Assembly (NCBI RefSeq): GCF_007750855.1
Contig: NZ_CP036291.1
Location: 3,224,001-3,288,000, forward strand
Length of the DNA stretch: 64,000 nt
Reading direction: 5' to 3'
From: Pirellulimonas nuda
Lineage (GTDB): Bacteria > Planctomycetota > Planctomycetia > Pirellulales > Lacipirellulaceae
The first letter of the stretch is position 1. Each line of letters begins with the position of its first letter. Below the pieces are notes generated by a model. The model had not been told where the DNA came from, did no database searches, and saw only the letters and a list, made by a program, of their open reading frames with translations. Shown here piece after piece: positions 45,626 to 54,494 of the stretch. Both the position numbers and the translations under genes were made by a program.

Positions 45626-46082
45626 GCTGCATCGATCCTTCGGGATTGCCAGCCCAGGCGCCATTGGCACGCGGTGGGTGGCGGGAAAAGGGAGAAAAGT
45701 CTGGAAACGAGGCGGAACCTTGGCCGGGCCCCGGGGTTGTTCTTAATATGCCAAATTGACCATGTCAACTGACTTCGTGACCGATCGTGCGATTTTTTGA
45801 GCAGCCGGCTGCGCGAACGTGAGCATTGTGCGCTACATCTGCTATTAGCACGGGCAGTTGACAGCAAGGGCGGCCTGACGCGGGCCCAGCCGGACAGTAT
45901 TTCATCTACTAGCGACGCGAATGCAACGACGTTGCGCTACGCCCATCCCAAGGAGCTGTTTAGTTCTGAAAAGAATGGTTCTCGTTTATTGTCCGCCGGG
46001 GCGTAGGTGGATTACGAAAGAAAATACGGGCTGTTCTACAGAAAAACCGGTTTCGTAAGATTGGTCATCGTCGCGACGCCGC
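45626..46082. other. Intergenic region with promoter for the DUF1559 gene
   Basis: About 460 bases, AT-richer than most of the window, with no supported gene. Holds the candidate promoter at 45740-45768 on the minus strand. The 3' end of the giant malectin gene lies at its right border. Confidence 0.5.
45740..45768 (-). promoter_or_regulatory. Candidate promoter with palindromic -35 region
   Basis: On the minus strand TTGACA (45768-45763) is followed after 17 bases by TAAGAA (45745-45740), a weak -10; a CATATT-type alternative lies closer. The -35 sits in a perfect dyad TTGAC-ATG-GTCAA (45756-45768), which could be a repressor site for the DUF1559 gene 115 bases downstream. Confidence 0.4.
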
Positions 46083-49000
46083 TCATGAAGCCCGCAGGCC
46101 GAACGACTGGCCCGCGTCCAATAGGTAGCTGGCGAACACCTCGTCCTTGGATGACGCCTCTTCGGCCCCCGGCGAAGCGTCCTGGCCGGGGGAGTCTGCT
46201 GGCGTGACAGCAGCCCGGATCGTCGCCAGCAGCAGCAACTGGTCGTCGTTGGTCGCAGCAAACACGGGTTCGGCCAAGACCGCTTTGCCAACCGCGACGC
46301 GTTCTGATACCTCGTCAGCGCCGCCAATCGCAAACGCGAACGCCGCGGCAGCGGACGGGCCCGCATCGGCCGCGGCCGCAAGGCTCTCAACGACCCCCGC
46401 CTCGGCGGCGGCGGCTGGCGCCGGCGCGAGGGCCGGCGCTGGCTGCATGGCGCCTAGGTTGTCGCGCCAGACCGAGTAGTCGCCGGCGTCGACCACGCCG
46501 TCGCCGTTGCCGTCCGCGGCGAGGTGGGTCGTCGACCCGAAGGACCCCTTCCACACCTGGTAGTCGGCCTGCTCGACCGTACCGTTGAAGTCGTAGTCGC
46601 CCTCTAGCGGCGCGACCCCGTTCAGGGGCAGGAAGGCGTCGTTCAAGAAGCTGGCCGTGCCGTTGCTGATCACGACTACGTCTTGCAGCGTGACGCCCGG
46701 GACGGCCGGCAAGATGCCGGAGATTTTGCCCCCCTCGACGGACGTCAGCGTCGCTTCACGCCCGCCGATCAGCACGGTTGTGTTGGCGAGGCTGCCAAAG
46801 TTGACGCCGCCGATGACAAACTGATTGCCCCCCACGGCCGGGGCGCGGAACGGGAACATGTCGTAGGCTTTGGGCGTTACTACCGTGGGGTCGTACGGCT
46901 CGGCGATCGTCACCCGGCTCTGGTTCCGGTCCATGCTGATGAGCGTGCCCCCGGGCCCCGCGATAATATCGAGGCCGTCGCCCACGTCGGTGCGGGTGTT
47001 CACGTTGGCGAGGTCCGCGCCGTCGGGCGTCAACTCAAAGAAGTAGACCAGGCCGTTGTACTTCTGAGCGAACAACTGCCCCCGGAGCTGGCCGCCGAAG
47101 GTCTCTGCGCGGTACTCGTCGATGCCGTCGGTAGACGAGGCCAACTCCGCCAAGGGGGCGGTGTAGTCCGCGTTGCTTGGGACGTCGACATCGTACTCGG
47201 CGTTCTCGAGTGTCTGGCGTGGGTCGAGCTTGCCGCGGGGGATGCTTGGGTGGCCGTAGAAGCCCCCCTCGGCGATCAGGTTCAGCTCGTCCTTGGCGAT
47301 GCCGTTGGGGCCGTTGTCGGTCGCGAAGATGCGCCCCTCGGTGGTCCAGACTAGGTCGAATGGGTTGCGGAACCCGACGGCGAAGGTCTCGACCTCTGTC
47401 TCGCCCGGCACGTCGAGCACTTTGACGAAGTTGCCGTAGCGTTGGTCGTTCGGGTCCGGGTTGGGGTCGTTCTCCGACGCGGCCAAAGCGAGCAGCTCTG
47501 GGTCGTTCGGGTCGATGAACTCGTACTGGATCGCGCCATTAAACGCTGGGTCGGTGATGCGGGCACGCAGGATGGCCGAAGTGAGCGGCGATTCGGGCGC
47601 CTGGGAGCCGTAAATCCCGTCGAACACGCCCGTGTTGGTGTTGCCCCCCACGGCGATCAGCAGGTCGCCGTTGTTGTCGAACTGGATGCCGTTCACCCCG
47701 TGGTCGAAACCAGAAACCGGCAGGCCGGTCACGATGTCGGTGACCGTGGAGAAGTTCGGGCCGGTGAGGGTCGACACGCGGCTGCCGTACTCCTCGGTGC
47801 CGTCGTAGAGGCTGCTGCGTGTGACGTAGATCGTCGGCGACGCGCCGGGCGGGACCAGCTCGAAGGGGTTGAACGCGATCCCGAGGATCGTGTTGAACCC
47901 AGAGAGGTTGGCGACCGTGTTGATGGTCTGCGTGGCGGTGACGTTGTTGGCGCCGTCGAGGGTGTAGGCCTGGATCTGCCCGTTCTGGTTCGCAACGTAA
48001 AGCCGGCCGTCGGGGCCGAACGTCCCGGTCGTCGGGTTGGTGATCCCGGTCGTCAGGTTCCGCATGTTGAAGTCGACCTCTACCAGGTCGTCGTCCAGCA
48101 CGATCACCGGCAGCGACGGCGCGAGGATGCCGTTGTAAAGTGGGTCGAGGCTCGTCAAGGCATGGGTCACCTGCACCGTTTGGGTGCCGTCCAGGTCGCT
48201 GTCGTTGACCGCGGTGAGCGTGACGATCTGCGGCTGGTCGTAGTTTTCGGGGGTGAACACGAGCTGGGTGAGGTCCGCGGTCACCTGCGAGCCGGTGCTG
48301 ATGGTGACCGTGACGTCAGCGGTGGGGGCCACCGTAAGGGACAGCCCGTAGGTGTCGGTGAAGCCGTTTTCCAGCACGGTGGTGTTGCCGCCCGTGGGGA
48401 GCAGGGCGAGCTGCGGGGACTCGACCGGGATGATCTCGATCGCGGAGATTTTTCCCCGGTCGACGCCGTCCGGCGCGAGCGCCTCGAACCGCAGGGACAT
48501 CGCCCCGTCGGTCACTTCGATCAGGGGAAACTCTTGGATCAAGGCCGCAAAGTTGCCGGGGGTGAAGGCGTTCTGGCGGGCCTCGAAGATGTCCAGGTTG
48601 TCCGAGATCAGGTCGCCCTCGGCCGACACGTCGAAGATGCGCTGGCCGATGTCGTCGTGGTAGATCTCTGCGTAGTGCAGCCGGAGCGTGTAGAAGCCGT
48701 TGGCGACCGGGATCTCGTAGTTCAGGTCGGCGCCGTTGCGTTCGGTTTGGTAGAGGATGTCGTCGACGTCTTCGTCGTTGGCGGTGGTGCCCCCGGTGCC
48801 CGGGATGAAGATGTCGTCGGTGACCGAGAACGTCTGGCTCGCGCTGTAGTACTGGTCGGCCTGGAAGTAGTGGCCCTCGGAGTCGACGTGGGCGCTACCC
48901 CCGGCGTTGATGCGTACGGCCGAAGGGGTCGTCACCGAGAAGCCGTTGAAGGCGCCGTAGCTGCTGCCGTTGCCGGCGTTCTGAAACACGACCGAAAACT

Positions 49001-49595
49001 CATCGACGCCCACGACCTTGGTGAAGCTCAGGCTTACAAACGCGTCGTAGAAACTGGCCCCGTAGTCGGTTTCCCCCGTGCCGACCGTGGCGCCGTTGTA
49101 GTTGAGCGTAAACAGCGACTCTTGGTTGGCAGCGTCCCCGACGCCGAAGAGCGTGACCGTCACCGTCTGACCCGCCGCGATCTCTTCGAGGCTGGTGACG
49201 GTAATCGTGCGCGAAACGTTGTTGATGTAGATGTAGCTATCAAGGATGGGCTCGTCGACGTAGACTCCTTTGTTCGTCGTAAAATCGTTGCCGTTCGCGG
49301 AGTCGACGATGTCGAAGATCGCCCCGCCGCTGCCAAGCAGGCCCGTGGCCCCCCCTGCCTGAACGGAATTGACGGTAGCGGCGAGGTCGACCGCGGCATC
49401 GGCGACGGCAAAATCCGCCGCGGTCACCGGATTGAGCCCGGCGACGTCACGGTTGAAGTTGACCAGCAACGTCGTGAGCAGCTCCCGACCCTCCAGCGAC
49501 TCGAAACGCAGCGATCGGGCCGCCTGACGCGGCGATGCGCCGCAATCGAAGAGAGTGAAGGGGCGCGAGGTTTGGGGCCGCTTGCGTCGTGGCAT
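46083..49595 (-). CDS. Giant malectin/propeller/TIG/dockerin surface protein
   Basis: Surface protein of 1170 residues. The N terminus has basic residues then SLRFESLEGRELLTT, the LEPR-XLL-type motif of large planctomycete surface proteins. Order: beta domain (about 40-220), malectin-like carbohydrate-binding domain (about 223-400, with VRINAGGSAHVDSEGHYF and FYTLRLHYAEIYHDDIGQ), a Calx-beta-like segment (about 400-505), a six-blade glucose/sorbosone-dehydrogenase-like propeller (about 512-900; GLPVSGFDHGVNGIQFDNNG, FAVGFRNPFDLVW, ATDNGPNG), IPT/TIG domain (about 905-978), dockerin-like pair (about 997-1047), and an Ala-rich tail with DDQLLLLATI. The ATG at 49595 is chosen; the longer frame to 49784 lacks motif. 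Probably binds and perhaps oxidises sugars at the cell surface; redox function is inference. Confidence 0.85.
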   Translation of the reverse strand: MPRRKRPQTSRPFTLFDCGASPRQAARSLRFESLEGRELLTTLLVNFNRDVAGLNPVTAADFAVADAAVDLAATVNSVQAGGATGLLGSGGAIFDIVDSANGNDFTTNKGVYVDEPILDSYIYINNVSRTITVTSLEEIAAGQTVTVTLFGVGDAANQESLFTLNYNGATVGTGETDYGASFYDAFVSLSFTKVVGVDEFSVVFQNAGNGSSYGAFNGFSVTTPSAVRINAGGSAHVDSEGHYFQADQYYSASQTFSVTDDIFIPGTGGTTANDEDVDDILYQTERNGADLNYEIPVANGFYTLRLHYAEIYHDDIGQRIFDVSAEGDLISDNLDIFEARQNAFTPGNFAALIQEFPLIEVTDGAMSLRFEALAPDGVDRGKISAIEIIPVESPQLALLPTGGNTTVLENGFTDTYGLSLTVAPTADVTVTISTGSQVTADLTQLVFTPENYDQPQIVTLTAVNDSDLDGTQTVQVTHALTSLDPLYNGILAPSLPVIVLDDDLVEVDFNMRNLTTGITNPTTGTFGPDGRLYVANQNGQIQAYTLDGANNVTATQTINTVANLSGFNTILGIAFNPFELVPPGASPTIYVTRSSLYDGTEEYGSRVSTLTGPNFSTVTDIVTGLPVSGFDHGVNGIQFDNNGDLLIAVGGNTNTGVFDGIYGSQAPESPLTSAILRARITDPAFNGAIQYEFIDPNDPELLALAASENDPNPDPNDQRYGNFVKVLDVPGETEVETFAVGFRNPFDLVWTTEGRIFATDNGPNGIAKDELNLIAEGGFYGHPSIPRGKLDPRQTLENAEYDVDVPSNADYTAPLAELASSTDGIDEYRAETFGGQLRGQLFAQKYNGLVYFFELTPDGADLANVNTRTDVGDGLDIIAGPGGTLISMDRNQSRVTIAEPYDPTVVTPKAYDMFPFRAPAVGGNQFVIGGVNFGSLANTTVLIGGREATLTSVEGGKISGILPAVPGVTLQDVVVISNGTASFLNDAFLPLNGVAPLEGDYDFNGTVEQADYQVWKGSFGSTTHLAADGNGDGVVDAGDYSVWRDNLGAMQPAPALAPAPAAAAEAGVVESLAAAADAGPSAAAAFAFAIGGADEVSERVAVGKAVLAEPVFAATNDDQLLLLATIRAAVTPADSPGQDASPGAEEASSKDEVFASYLLDAGQSFGLRAS

Positions 49596-50439
49596 GGCAG
49601 AAGTTGTGTCCGGAGATAGTGAATCAGGCGAAAGGGACGCTTGGTTCTGGTCACGCGGGGCGGCTGCGAGAACGCCACGCATGAGCCGCTGAAACCAGGC
49701 GTCCCGCATCTTTGCTACGTTTGACGGACGGGCGCCACACCCCGATTGGCTGCTGGCCAGGCTCGGCGAGGCTGGCAGAGTCACGCAGCCGCGCTGACCC
49801 CGCTAGGGGCGGCGCGCTCACGCGACTTTGATGCCGGGAGAAAAGGCTAGTGGGTACGCGCATGTATTAGGCGCGCCGCGGGAATGCGGCGTAGCTGCCC
49901 GTTGTTGCAAGGACGACCTAGCGATAAGGAGAACAGACGATAACGAGATGCGGCCCGGAGTGACTTCGCACTCCGGCCGGCAAGTACCTGTCCGCTCCAT
50001 ACCCAGAGAGACTACGAAGCAATCTCGGGAACATTTGCAAATAACTTTGGGGGCGTCGGCTAGGAGCAGCAGTTGAGGGAGTGCCCGGGGCCTACGGTCC
50101 GCCCACCGGGTGCAGTCTAACAAGCCATGCGGTTTCCAGCCACTCGTGGGTTCCTTTTTTTGCAAGACGCCTGCCGGCCTGTGCCCAACCCGGCGCCGAG
50201 CAGCGGCAAATCGGTGTCCCGGCGAGCCGCTCGGCTCGTCCCGCGCCTGCCCGGAGCCGTCTGTCGCCCCCATTGGCGGCGCCCAGGTGGCCGCGGCTAT
50301 CCGATGCACGTACGCAGCCGCTAGTGGCTGGCGAGACGCGGCGTAGCCCGCCCCGCAACCGCCAAGTATGCGACGCGGCCTAACCGGCGGCCAATCAAGT
50401 GATCGGCGCTGGCCGTAGCGCCCTGGGCTTTCGGCGGGC
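49596..50439. other. Gap without a recognised gene
   Basis: About 840 bases. A minus-strand frame of 214 codons (49818-50462) and others exist, but their translations are Arg/Pro/Ala-rich and without domain, signal or ribosome site. I treat the region as non-coding; it should hold the promoter of the giant protein gene. Confidence 0.45.
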
Positions 50440-51300
50440 TCAAGAGCGCCCCCGGTCGGCAAGCCCCCGGAAGTACGCTGGCCAGCTTTGGTGCGGACGC
50501 CCGGCGGCTGCCGAGAACTGGCTCACGTTATCGCAGGCGCCTTGGCGGATCCCTTCGTAGATCCCCGCGATCACGGCGCCCAAGAACGGACCGAGTTCCG
50601 CAACCCGTTCTTCTCGGTACTCCGCCACGGACATCGCCCTGTACTTCAGATCCGTGCCGAATGCGTCGTTCAGGTACCGGGCCAGTTCCGGCTGCGAGAT
50701 CGCCTGGCCGTGCAGGTTGTAGGTCTGACCGTTGTGCTTGGGCTCGCTCAGCATCCGTGCGTACGCGTAGGCCAGCTCCGGGCGCGTGGTGTAGCCGCAC
50801 CGCCCATCGCCGGCGCAGTTAGCGATCTCGCCCCGCTCCTTGTACGAATCGATGTAGTCGACATCGGGTTCGATGTAGATCCCATTGCGGCCCACTACCC
50901 ACTCGAGACCGCTGTTACGGACGTCTGCTTCGGTCTTTCGGTTGCTTTGGACCACCGGCGAGAACGCGGTGTCCTCCTCTGCCCCCTGGACGCTGGTGTA
51001 GACGATCTTACGCACGCCTGCGTGCTTGGCCGCCTCGATCACGTTGCGGTGCAACGGAACCCGCCGCTCCGGGGCGTCCATCCCGGAAACCAGCAACACC
51101 GCATCGACGCCTTGGAGCGAGCCCTCTAGGTCCCGGGGAGACCCGTAGTCGCCGGGCCGGACCTCGACGCCGAGCGACCCCGCTTTGCCCGGAGTCCGGG
51201 CGAGTCCGACAACGTTGCTGCTGCCGACGACGTCGATCGCGGCCCTCACGATCGCCGAACCAAGCCGGCCGCATGCGGCGGTGACTGCGATTTTAGTCAT
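50440..51300 (-). CDS. NmrA-like NAD(P)-binding reductase
   Basis: Atypical short-chain dehydrogenase-like protein of 286 residues. The Rossmann start IAVTAACGRLGSAIVRA has the Gly-rich loop in slightly altered form (Ala-Ala-Cys-Gly), followed by VVGLARTPGKA, GVEVRPGDYG, DAVLLVSG and RKIVYTSVQGAEE, as in the quinone-oxidoreductase-2/NmrA group. The usual YxxxK catalytic pair is not in its normal place (SNRKTEADVRNSGLEWVV), which fits NmrA-type members that can bind NAD(P) without classic catalysis. C-terminal part has QPELARYLNDAFGTDLKYR. Monocistronic. It could be an NADPH-dependent quinone reductase or a redox sensor; its neighbours give no clue. Confidence 0.85.
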   Translation of the reverse strand: MTKIAVTAACGRLGSAIVRAAIDVVGSSNVVGLARTPGKAGSLGVEVRPGDYGSPRDLEGSLQGVDAVLLVSGMDAPERRVPLHRNVIEAAKHAGVRKIVYTSVQGAEEDTAFSPVVQSNRKTEADVRNSGLEWVVGRNGIYIEPDVDYIDSYKERGEIANCAGDGRCGYTTRPELAYAYARMLSEPKHNGQTYNLHGQAISQPELARYLNDAFGTDLKYRAMSVAEYREERVAELGPFLGAVIAGIYEGIRQGACDNVSQFSAAAGRPHQSWPAYFRGLADRGRS

Positions 51301-51693
51301 TGAGGTCTGCCAAGATCACGCGAGGGGTTGCGGCGCGGTCGCAGGCCGGTCGGCGCGTGGCCCTCCAAGCGGCCGTCAACCTACCGCATGGATCGGCGAA
51401 CGCCAAACGCTTGGATCGCCGCGCCAGCGGCCGCTGGCCGGGCGGCCCCAACAATAGGGCCTGGGGCTCGCAACAAAGTGGCGACATCGACCCGCTCTCG
51501 GGCTGCTGCGACGCGCTCTGTGGCGTCGGCCGGCCGGGGCGAGTAGCCTACGGGGGTTGCCGGCGCGTCGTGGTGGCGGATTGTCGAACGACGCCCGGTC
51601 GGCGGATGGCCGGCGTGGTGCGACGCCGCACCGCTGCGCTCGGAGACCGTCTCTTTTCCCGACCGACAGCAGACTCAAACGCGTCTTCTCTCT
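51301..51693. other. Divergent gap before the FG-GAP protein gene
   Basis: About 390 bases without a supported gene. It should carry promoters for the leftward reductase and the rightward FG-GAP gene. I see no clear hexamers. Confidence 0.4.
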
Positions 51694-52959
51694 ATGCCAA
51701 TCTCTATGCCAACCGAAGCCACCCGTCGCGTTTGGACCGTCCGCCCCCTGATTCCAGCCCTGGGCTGCGCGGCCTGCCTGCTGGGCGCCGGTCTGAGCCT
51801 GGCCATAGACGCGGCGGACCATCAGGCGCTAACCCCCGTACGGTTCGACAAGCTGCTCGTCAGCGACCGCTTCTTCTGCGAAGGGGCTACCTGCGCCGAC
51901 GTCGACAACGATGGGCAGCCCGACTTCATAGCCGGTCCGTTCTGGTTCTCGGGGCCCGGGTTCGATCGCCCCCACCGCTACCGGGCGGGCGAGCCCTACG
52001 AGCCGAAGGGGTACTCGGACAACTTCTTTACCTTTGCCCACGACTTCAACGCCGACGGCTGGGTCGATGTGCTGGTTGTCCCTGCGCCGGGCGAGGACGC
52101 CTCTTGGTTTGAGAACCCCAAGGGAGAAGATCGGTTGTGGCGCCAGCGGCTGGCGTTCGCGGCGGTCGACAACGAGTCGCCCGCGCTGGTCGACGTGACG
52201 GGGGACGGCGCGCCCGAGCTGATCTGCATCGCGGGGGGGCGGTTCGGCTACGCGGCGCCGCCGGAGCGCCCGACCGACGAGGCGTGGCCGTTCCACGCCG
52301 TCTCGCCCGACCTGGGCTACACCCGCTACACCCACGGCCTGGGCGCCGGCGACGTGAACGGCGACGGGCGGGCCGACCTGCTCGAGAAGAACGGCTGGTG
52401 GGAGCAGCCCGCCGGGGCCGCGGCGGAAGCGTTGTGGCGGTTCCACCCCGTTGCGTTTTCTGAAGCGGGCGGGGCGCAGATGTTTGCCGTTGACCTGGAC
52501 GGCGACGGCGACAACGACGTCGTCACCAGCAAGAACGCCCACGCGTATGGGCTGGCGTGGTTCGAGAACCATCGCGAGGGGGACGAGCACACGTTCCACG
52601 AGCACCCGATCATACCCGAGCGTCCGGCCGCCGACCCAGCAGAGTTGAGCGTCTCCCAACTGCACGCCCTGGGGGTTGCCGACATCAACGGAGACGGCGT
52701 CCCCGACCTGGTGACGGGCAAACGGTACTGGGCGCACTCGGGACGCGACCCCGGCGCCGACGAACCGGCCGTGCTGATGTGGCTCGAGACCGTCCGCGAC
52801 GCGTCCGGCGTCCGGTTTACGCCGCACCTGATCGATAAGAACTCGGGGGTGGGGACGCAGGTCGAGGTCAAGGACATCAACTCCGACGGCTTATTCGACG
52901 TGATCGTCGGGAACAAGAAGGGGCTGTTTGTGTTCCGCCAGGCAGCGCCGACCCCGTAA
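51694..52959 (+). CDS. Secreted FG-GAP/VCBS-repeat protein
   Basis: Protein of 421 residues with a signal peptide (about 16-38: LIPALGCAACLLGAGLSLA). The mature part is a beta-propeller of FG-GAP/VCBS-type calcium repeats: CADVDNDGQPDFIAG, HDFNADGWVDVLVV, VDVTGDGAPELICI, GDVNGDGRADLLEKNGWWEQ, VDLDGDGDNDVVTS, VADINGDGVPDLVTGKRYW, VKDINSDGLFDVIVGNKKGL. Each carries Asp-rich calcium loops. No enzyme residues are visible; such proteins are common in planctomycetes and often bind ligands or carbohydrate. The start could be either of two ATGs four codons apart in a repeated ATGCCAA context. Its stop is 11 bases from the end of the convergent GH13 gene with no room for a terminator. Confidence 0.85.
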   Translation: MPISMPTEATRRVWTVRPLIPALGCAACLLGAGLSLAIDAADHQALTPVRFDKLLVSDRFFCEGATCADVDNDGQPDFIAGPFWFSGPGFDRPHRYRAGEPYEPKGYSDNFFTFAHDFNADGWVDVLVVPAPGEDASWFENPKGEDRLWRQRLAFAAVDNESPALVDVTGDGAPELICIAGGRFGYAAPPERPTDEAWPFHAVSPDLGYTRYTHGLGAGDVNGDGRADLLEKNGWWEQPAGAAAEALWRFHPVAFSEAGGAQMFAVDLDGDGDNDVVTSKNAHAYGLAWFENHREGDEHTFHEHPIIPERPAADPAELSVSQLHALGVADINGDGVPDLVTGKRYWAHSGRDPGADEPAVLMWLETVRDASGVRFTPHLIDKNSGVGTQVEVKDINSDGLFDVIVGNKKGLFVFRQAAPTP

Positions 52960-52969
52960 ACCGGCCGCC

Positions 52970-54283
52970 CTACTGGCCGATGTGCCCGATCGCCCAGCCG
53001 TGATGCGGGACGATGTTCCGTGCGTTGTGGAGCCCGCCGGCCAGCAGTTCGAACGACGCGTGCGGCAGCTTCAGCCGCTTGGCGCCGATGTTCAGCGCGA
53101 CGTCGATGGACTGCCGCGGGTCCGCCCGGGCGCTGGTGCGGTAGACGAGCGCGGTATTGGTCAGGCTCAGCACCTCGGTCCGCCCGTCACATAGCCAGGG
53201 GCGCTGGCGACGCAATGAGATTAGTTCTTGGTGCAGCGCGTGCATCGACTGCCCGTAGGGCGCCAGCCCGCTTGGGCTGGGAGGGAACTCCGGCCGCACC
53301 GCGTCGTCCCCCCCGGCGCGGTGCTCTTTCACGCCGCGGAAGGCCTGCTCGTCGCCGGCGTAGATCGACGGCGAGCCCCCCACCGTCATCAGCACCGCCA
53401 ACGCGTGCGGCAGGCAGCGCTCGTCTTGCAGTTGGCTGGCGATGCGGGTGACGTCGTGGTTGCCCAGGAACGTCATCGGCGTCATGTGCTGCAAGAAGCC
53501 CTCGTGCCGCTCGAGCGCGGCGGAGAGCTCAAAGAAGTTCTGGTCGTTCAGCGCGCTCCAGATGGCCTTCCACAGCTCGTATTGCGTCAGCGAGTCGAGG
53601 GTCGAGTCGGCGACCATCCGCACGTAGTCGCCGTGAATTACCTCGCCGACGAAGTAGGCGTCCGGGAACCGCGCGCGGACCCGCGGCAAGACCTGCTTCC
53701 AGAACGACGGCGGCACGGCGTAGGCCGCGTCGAGGCGCCACCCCGCGGCGCCGCGCGCCAGCCAGTGGTTCATCACGCGCTCGACGTAGTCGGCGACCGC
53801 CGGCTCGTGGTGGTTGAGCGTCACCAACGCGTCGTGCCCCTCGAACACCCCCGCCCGCGGGGGCGCGTCGGCCCCCCGTTTCCAGCGGAGGTGGAACCAG
53901 CCCGCAGCCTCGGAGTCGGGGCCCTCGCGCACCGCGCGTTCAAACGGCTCGAACCCGCGGCCGACGTGGTTGAAGACGCCGTCGAGCAACAGCCGCAGGC
54001 CCCGCTTTTTGGCCGCCGCCGCCAGCAGGTCGAAGTCTTCATCGTCCCCGAGACGTGGATCGATCCGGAAGTGGTCGACGGTGTCGTAGCCGTGCGTCTC
54101 GGATGCAAAGATCGGCCCGAGCGCGATCCCGGTGCAGCCGAGCTCGGCGGCGTAGTCGAGCCACGGTTCCAGCGTGCTCAGGGGGCGGCGGGGCGCGTCT
54201 TGCTGCTGGCCGGCGATGGGCGCCGCGCCCAAGAAGCCAAGGGGGTAAAGGTGCCACCAAATCGTGTCTTTCAGTGCGTTCAT
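52970..54283 (-). CDS. Alpha-amylase family protein (GH13)
   Basis: Cytoplasmic-looking GH13 enzyme of 437 residues (no signal peptide) acting on alpha-glucosidic bonds. The TIM-barrel regions can be read: LLLDGVFNHVGRG (region I), GWRLDAAYA with the nucleophile Asp near residue 183 (region II), FVGEVIHGDY with the acid/base Glu near 213 (region III), and FLGNHDVTRI with the transition-state Asp near 275 (region IV). It starts DTIWWHLYPLGFLG, as in maltogenic or glycosidase-like subfamilies. The C-terminal beta domain is short. Subfamily and substrate cannot be read by eye. It is divergent from the MFS gene, which might import the sugar. The ATG at 54283 gives a sensible start. Confidence 0.9.
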   Translation of the reverse strand: MNALKDTIWWHLYPLGFLGAAPIAGQQQDAPRRPLSTLEPWLDYAAELGCTGIALGPIFASETHGYDTVDHFRIDPRLGDDEDFDLLAAAAKKRGLRLLLDGVFNHVGRGFEPFERAVREGPDSEAAGWFHLRWKRGADAPPRAGVFEGHDALVTLNHHEPAVADYVERVMNHWLARGAAGWRLDAAYAVPPSFWKQVLPRVRARFPDAYFVGEVIHGDYVRMVADSTLDSLTQYELWKAIWSALNDQNFFELSAALERHEGFLQHMTPMTFLGNHDVTRIASQLQDERCLPHALAVLMTVGGSPSIYAGDEQAFRGVKEHRAGGDDAVRPEFPPSPSGLAPYGQSMHALHQELISLRRQRPWLCDGRTEVLSLTNTALVYRTSARADPRQSIDVALNIGAKRLKLPHASFELLAGGLHNARNIVPHHGWAIGHIGQ

Positions 54284-54400
54284 GCCACAAGGCTAACGTA
54301 TCGGGGCGCCGGCGCGGACCGCGGTTCTCGTGCGACGGCCCCCGGGCGAGGCGGCTCGCTCGCGGGGCGATCCGGGTTCCTGCAATCACAAGCGATCGCC

Positions 54401-54406
54401 TACAAT
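54401..54406 (+). promoter_or_regulatory. TACAAT -10 candidate for the MFS gene
   Basis: TACAAT 89 bases before the ATG at 54495. The same hexamer appears before the sulfatase, csoR and the palindrome-controlled gene. Its place favours the 54495 start over an in-frame GTG at 54330. The matching -35 is poor. Confidence 0.35.
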
Positions 54407-54494
54407 CGCGGCTCGCCCGCCCAAGCCCCCACAACCACGCCGGCCGCCCATCCTCCCGACGCTCGACCACAGCCGAGGCCTCCGTCTGACCACC

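Noticed and set aside
47442..49619. 725-codon plus-strand frame
   Set aside because: Antisense to the giant malectin protein; Val/Arg/Asp-rich translation mirrors its codons and has no domain.
49818..50462. 214-codon minus-strand frame
   Set aside because: Composition typical of non-coding GC-rich DNA; no domain, signal or start context.
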